DNA from: Paraburkholderia kururiensis
GTDB lineage: Bacteria > Pseudomonadota > Gammaproteobacteria > Burkholderiales > Burkholderiaceae
Reading direction: 5' to 3'
Length of the DNA: 64,000 nt
Assembly: GCF_034424375.1 (NCBI RefSeq)
Contig: NZ_CP139965.1
Coordinates: 868,001 to 932,000, forward strand
The position numbers and the translations under genes were made by a program. The notes below the pieces were generated by a model. It saw nothing but the letters and a program-made list of their open reading frames with translations. It did not search any database and was not told the DNA's origin. Position 1 is the stretch's first letter. Each line of letters opens with the position of its first letter. Below are positions 60,009 through 64,000 of this stretch, piece by piece.

Positions 60009-60035
60009 ATTACGGCAGACTGTGGCGGTTCTTGA
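60009..60035 (-). promoter_or_regulatory. Sigma-28-like promoter of the second chemoreceptor
   Basis: Minus strand TCAAGAAC, 11-bp spacer, GCCGTAAT. Same exact spacing and the same GCCGTAA -10 core as the promoter of the other chemoreceptor at 47900-47926. Leader of about 130 nt. Confidence 0.55.
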
Positions 60036-60119
60036 ATGCGGGCCCGACCAGGGACAGGGTCCTTGCCCTGGCCGCAACCAGAGCGAGGACCACAAGCAGG
60101 CCCGGAACCAGGCGCGCCC

Positions 60120-62645
60120 TTAAGCCTGACGCCGGGGGCGCCAGGCGCGCAGCAGCAAGGCGTTTGTGACGACGCTCACGCTGGAGAACGCCATTGCGGC
60201 GCCCGCGAGCATCGGATTGAGCAGCCCGAAAGCGGCGAGCGGAATGCCGATCAGGTTGTAGACGAAGGCCCAGAAGAGGTTCTGCTGGATCTTGCGCCAG
60301 GTGCGCCGCGAGATGTCGATGGCGGCGGCGACGAGCAGCGGGTCGCCGCGCATCAGCGTGATGCCCGCCGCGTGCATGGCGACGTCCGTGCCGGTAGCCA
60401 TGGCGATGCCGAGGTCGGCTGCGGCTAGGGCGGGCGCGTCGTTGATGCCGTCGCCGGCCATGGCCACGATGCCTGCGGTGCGGATTTTGAGGTCGCCGAT
60501 CACGCGGGCCTTGTCGTCGGGCAGCACGCGCGCGTGAACCTCGTCGATGCCGAGATGGCTGGCCACCGCCGCTGCGCTGCCCTGGTTGTCGCCCGTGATC
60601 AGCACGCTGCGAATGCCGAGGCGCCGCAGTTGCGCGACGGCGGCGCGTGCGGACGGCTTCACGGTGTCGCCGAAGCCGATCAGCGCGAGCACGGCGCCGG
60701 GCTGCGGCTTGGACTTCGGCGCGGGCGTCGGCCGCGACGAAGCAGCAGCGTCATACGAGAAGAGCCACGAAACGGTCTGCCCCGCGTGCTCCAGTTCGGC
60801 CGCGCGCGCAGCCAGCGCAGCGGGGATCGCCACACCGAGTTCATCCAGCCAGACGCCGCTGCCGATGGCGATGCGCTGGCCGTTCACCTCGGCTTCCACG
60901 CCGCGGCCCAGCACCGCGCGCGCGTGAGCGGTCGGCAGAGGCGGCTCGTGAGCGCCGCCGCCAGCGGCCTCCCAGCGACGCACCACCGCTTTCGCGAGCG
61001 GATGGTCGCTCTGACGCTGAACGGCGGCGGCAAGCGCTAGTGCTGCGTCGGCGGACGTTTCGGGCGCGGGCTCGAAGGCCGTGACGCTGGGCTGCCCGAC
61101 CGTCAGCGTGCCGGTTTTGTCGAAGGCGACCACGTTGATGCGATGCGCGATTTCGAGCGCCTCGGCATCTTTGATCAGCACGCCCTGGCGCGCGGCCACG
61201 CCGGTACCGGCCATGATCGCGGCCGGCGTGGCGAGCCCGAGCGCGCACGGGCAAGCAATCACGAGCACCGCTACGGCGTTGAGGATCGCGGTCTCGGCAG
61301 ACGCGCCCGCGAGTAGCCAGCCGCCCAGCGTCACGGCGGCCACCACGAGAATCGCGGGCACGAAGACGGCGCTCACGCGGTCCACGAGCCGCTGGATGGG
61401 CGCCTTGCCGGCCTGCGCCGTTTCGACCAGACGGATGATGCGGGCGAGCGTGGTCTCCGCGCCAATCGCTGTGGTCTTGACCGCGATGGCGCCTTCGCCG
61501 TTGATCGAGCCCGCCGTGACGGGGTCGCTTGGTTGCTTCGGCACGGGCAGGCTTTCGCCCGTAATCAGCGACTCGTCGATATGCGTGCGGCCCTCCAGCA
61601 CGGCGCCGTCCACCGGCACGCGCTCGCCGGGCCGCACTACGACCACCGTGCCCACGCGCACCTGCGCGAGCGGCACCTCGCGTTCCTCGCTGCCCATCCG
61701 GATGCGGGCGCGGTCGGGGCGCAGCGCGTTGAGCGCGCGGATGGCGTCCGTGGTCTGGCGCTTGGCGCGTGCTTCCAGCCATTTGCCGAAGCGCACCAGC
61801 GTGATGACCACCGCGGAGGCTTCGAAGTACAGATGCATGGCATCGTCCGGATGGACAACCATCTGGTAGACGCTCACGCCATACGCCGCCGACGTGCCGA
61901 GCGCGACGAGCAGGTCCATGTTGCCGGCGCCGGCGCGCACGGCCTTCCAGGCGGCACGGTAGAACCGTGCGCCGAACACGAATTGCACGACGCTCGCGAG
62001 CGCCAGTTGGAGCAGCGCGGGGAGCATCACGTCCGCGCCCAGCCAGGCGGCAACCATGGGCACGATCAGCGGCAGGGTTAGCAACGCCGACATCACGACC
62101 CAGGCCAGTTCGCGACGCACGACGGCGCGCGCGCGGTCCGTGCCGTCGGCGGCGGGCGGTGCTTCGGTTTCCACGATCGGCGTCGCCTCGTAGCCGGCCT
62201 TCTGCACCGCGGCGACCAGCGCGTCGAGTTCGCTCGCGCTTGCCGGGCCGCGCAGATTGACGGTGGCGCGTTCCGTCGCGAGGTTCACCGAGGCGCCCGC
62301 CACGCCGGGCACCCGCGCCAGCGCCTTTTCGACGCGCGTGGCGCAAGCCGCGCAGGTCATGCCGCCGATGGCCAATTCGGCGACATCGGTGGAAAGCGGC
62401 GCGGCGCCGTAGCCGGCATTCTTGACGGCGGCCACGAGCGCATCGGGCGCCACCGCGCGGTCGGTCTCGACGGTGGCTTTTTCCGTGGCGAGATTCACGG
62501 ACGCGCGCATGACGCCCGGCACCTTCGCCAGCGCCTTCTCGACGCGCGTGGCGCAGCTCGCGCAGGTCATGCCGGTAATTTCCAGCTCCGACACCGCGGG
62601 TTCGGCGCGCGCCTCGGTGGGAAGATCGGTGGAGAGATCGGTCAT
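60120..62645 (-). CDS. copA: Copper-translocating P-type ATPase
   Basis: 841 residues, P1B-type Cu+ exporter in the inner membrane. Two N-terminal HMA domains with GMTCASC (25-31) and GMTCAAC (95-101), membrane copper site CPC in IACPCALGLA, phosphorylation motif DKTGTLT, hinge GDGINDAPALA. The MerR-type promoter upstream indicates copper induction by a CueR-like regulator, which is not in the window. ATG 62645 is the conventional start but has no ribosome-binding site; a GTG at 62711 would add a Cys/His-rich 22-residue extension. Confidence 0.93.
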   Translation of the reverse strand: MTDLSTDLPTEARAEPAVSELEITGMTCASCATRVEKALAKVPGVMRASVNLATEKATVETDRAVAPDALVAAVKNAGYGAAPLSTDVAELAIGGMTCAACATRVEKALARVPGVAGASVNLATERATVNLRGPASASELDALVAAVQKAGYEATPIVETEAPPAADGTDRARAVVRRELAWVVMSALLTLPLIVPMVAAWLGADVMLPALLQLALASVVQFVFGARFYRAAWKAVRAGAGNMDLLVALGTSAAYGVSVYQMVVHPDDAMHLYFEASAVVITLVRFGKWLEARAKRQTTDAIRALNALRPDRARIRMGSEEREVPLAQVRVGTVVVVRPGERVPVDGAVLEGRTHIDESLITGESLPVPKQPSDPVTAGSINGEGAIAVKTTAIGAETTLARIIRLVETAQAGKAPIQRLVDRVSAVFVPAILVVAAVTLGGWLLAGASAETAILNAVAVLVIACPCALGLATPAAIMAGTGVAARQGVLIKDAEALEIAHRINVVAFDKTGTLTVGQPSVTAFEPAPETSADAALALAAAVQRQSDHPLAKAVVRRWEAAGGGAHEPPLPTAHARAVLGRGVEAEVNGQRIAIGSGVWLDELGVAIPAALAARAAELEHAGQTVSWLFSYDAAASSRPTPAPKSKPQPGAVLALIGFGDTVKPSARAAVAQLRRLGIRSVLITGDNQGSAAAVASHLGIDEVHARVLPDDKARVIGDLKIRTAGIVAMAGDGINDAPALAAADLGIAMATGTDVAMHAAGITLMRGDPLLVAAAIDISRRTWRKIQQNLFWAFVYNLIGIPLAAFGLLNPMLAGAAMAFSSVSVVTNALLLRAWRPRRQA

Positions 62646-63006
62646 GGCGATTGAATGATGGCAATGCGCAGGGGTGTGGCAACCGGGCGCGCAGGCGAAA
62701 TACGCCCGCACGGACGGCAGATGGAACGCAGTATCGACCTTCCAGTCATGGGAAGGTCAAGCCGGTCAGTTTGACGGACCTGACGCATCGTTGCGAAGTG
62801 CATCGTTTAGAAGTAAGTGGGGACCCACATGCCGGGAGCGCCCCATTTTTGCGTTCGCGAGGCAGGGATAATTCCGAATTGACGCCTTTTCATGCCTGGT
62901 CGCGAGGGATACGATACAACCCGGCGCGATGGGGAGAAGATCGAGGCGAAGCGAGGAGACGGCCGCGGGGCCGCGCGGCGCAGCCTGTTTCCATCGGCGT
63001 CATCTT
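62646..63006. other. Divergent promoter region of copA and the DUF1254 gene
   Basis: Contains the copper-responsive promoter listed separately. Nothing else recognised between 62761 and 63006. Confidence 0.5.
62730..62760 (-). promoter_or_regulatory. CueR/MerR-type copper-inducible promoter
   Basis: Minus strand: -35 TTGACC, 19-bp spacer containing the dyad CTTCC...GGAAG, -10 GATACT. The overlong 19-bp spacer with an internal dyad is the hallmark of MerR-family (CueR) control of copA. Confidence 0.85.
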
Positions 63007-64000
63007 ATGGACCAGACTGATCCGCACAATCAACGAATGATAAAAAATCGTCGCGAACCCTACTCGTTTCAATGGACCTGCGCTGCGCTCGCAGGCCTTG
63101 CCTTTCTGGCGGGATGCGCTTCCGCGCCCGCGCCCACCGAAAAAAGCACCGGCTGGGTCAAGGACGAAGTGTCCGACTCTTATGTGTTCGGCTATCCGCT
63201 CGTCGTCATGGACATTGCGCGCGACGCCGCCGTGGGCAGCGGGCCGGGCCAGGCGCCCGTCAACACGCTGCGCCACGCACAGGCGCTGCCGCCCGTCGGC
63301 GCCGCGAATCCGACCATGCCGAGCCTCGACACCTTCGATTCCACGGGCTGGCTCGACGTCGCAGATGAACCCGTCATCGTCTCTCTGCCCGATTCGCGCG
63401 GCCGTTACGTGGATGCCCGCGCGCTCGACATGTGGACGAACGTGGTCTGGTCCACCGGCGACGCCGGTGCTACCCGCGTGACCGGCATCAAGGCGCAGAC
63501 CGTCGCGTTTGCCGCGGCCGGCTGGAAGGGCGACCTGCCGGCAGGCGTGAAGCGCATCGACGTGCCCACCCGCTACGTGTGGCTCGCGGTGCGCATCCAG
63601 ACCGCGCGTGGTCGCGAACTTGCCGCCGTGCGCAAGCTGCAGCGTGCCATCCGCGTGGTGCCGCTTTCGGCGTACACCGGCGACGCGCGTCCCGCAGCGC
63701 AGACGGCGCGCAGCAACGGGGCCGCCACGGACTCCGCCGCTACCGTGAACCCCGTGGTTCGGGCTGCGGCACTCGACGCGAACGGATTCTTCAGCCGCCT
63801 CGCGCAGGCGCTGCCCGACAATCCGCCGGCCCCCGACGACCCGCACGCGCTCAAGATTCTCTCGGACCTCGGCGTGACGCCGGGGCAGCCTGTGGCGCTG
63901 CCCGCAGCGGCGAGCGATGCGGTGGCCGCCGGTTTCAGCGACGGCCGCGACCGCGTGGCGACGGCGCCGTCGAACCTGCTCTCGGCCAACGGCTGGAGCT
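63007..64000 (+). CDS. DUF1254 lipoprotein, C-terminus cut by window edge
   Basis: 331 codons visible. Signal sequence with lipobox AFLAGC (lipidated Cys about residue 37), then the DUF1254 domain (about 50-190): SDSYVFGYPLVVMDIARD, STGWLDVADEPVIVSLPDSRGRYVDARALDMWTNVV, then YVWLAVRIQTARGRELAAVRKLQRAIRVVPLSAY. The family, often paired with DUF1214, is of unknown function. ATG 63007 is used; ATG 63037 would also keep the lipobox. The open frame continues past 64000. Confidence 0.85.
   Translation, partial: MDQTDPHNQRMIKNRREPYSFQWTCAALAGLAFLAGCASAPAPTEKSTGWVKDEVSDSYVFGYPLVVMDIARDAAVGSGPGQAPVNTLRHAQALPPVGAANPTMPSLDTFDSTGWLDVADEPVIVSLPDSRGRYVDARALDMWTNVVWSTGDAGATRVTGIKAQTVAFAAAGWKGDLPAGVKRIDVPTRYVWLAVRIQTARGRELAAVRKLQRAIRVVPLSAYTGDARPAAQTARSNGAATDSAATVNPVVRAAALDANGFFSRLAQALPDNPPAPDDPHALKILSDLGVTPGQPVALPAAASDAVAAGFSDGRDRVATAPSNLLSANGWS

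Overview
The window is GC-rich DNA, apparently from a Burkholderiaceae chromosome (Paraburkholderia/Trinickia-like). The basis is gene content rather than any database match: two Porin_4-type trimeric porins, a DUF4148 secreted protein, a short H-NS-family protein, a histone-H1-like basic protein, an FAD-glucose-dehydrogenase-type gamma/alpha gene pair and a non-phosphorylative sugar pathway. No rRNA, tRNA, insertion sequence, prophage or CRISPR array was seen.

Layout. 1-2040 (-): Tat-exported small subunit and truncated catalytic subunit of an FAD glucose-dehydrogenase-like complex. 2287-3393 (-): porin with a LacI-type palindrome in its promoter spacer. 4249-15380 (+): a large block of circularly permuted ATP-grasp, alpha-E and transglutaminase genes (a predicted peptide-synthesis or peptide-modification system), interrupted by an antisense HExxH metallopeptidase-like gene. 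15986-16804 (-): flagellin with a near-perfect sigma-28 promoter. 17445-19483 (-): an NRAMP-like transporter preceded by two short ORFs with good ribosome-binding sites, one encoding a 29-residue CxxCxxC peptide. 20460-21980 (+): OprB porin with an elaborate 5' leader. 22035-23597 (-): diguanylate cyclase. 23974-25005 (+): DUF4148 protein, superinfection-immunity-family protein, lipoprotein. 25042-28322: GntP-family permease and a divergent sigma-54 activator, with a matching -24/-12 promoter and upstream dyads. 28359-33039: small envelope proteins, LuxR-type regulator, serine beta-lactamase-like hydrolase, H-NS. 33848-39990: prfC, a repeat protein, an MFS transporter and a Pat-like acetyltransferase. 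40749-47243: IclR regulator divergent from an apparent L-fucose/L-fuconate oxidative pathway. 47307-53778: thioesterase, chemoreceptor, AGE-family isomerase, unknown membrane protein, DUF2442, H1-like protein. 53892-64000: DMT exporter with a histidine-rich tail, a 51-residue gene with twin operator-like motifs, a duplicated 35-bp element, second porin, second chemoreceptor, copper ATPase with a MerR-type promoter, and a truncated DUF1254 lipoprotein.

How the parts fit. Motility/chemotaxis genes (flagellin and both chemoreceptors) share sigma-28-like promoters. The fucose block encodes dehydrogenase, lactonase, dehydratase (UxaA type, two subunits), a second dehydrogenase and a hydrolase, enough to take L-fucose to pyruvate and lactate, under a likely IclR operator. 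The points most worth following up are the NRAMP-like micro-operon (19483-17445), the split and fused ATP-grasp/alpha-E paralogues, the oprB leader, and the duplicated element at 55731-55971.
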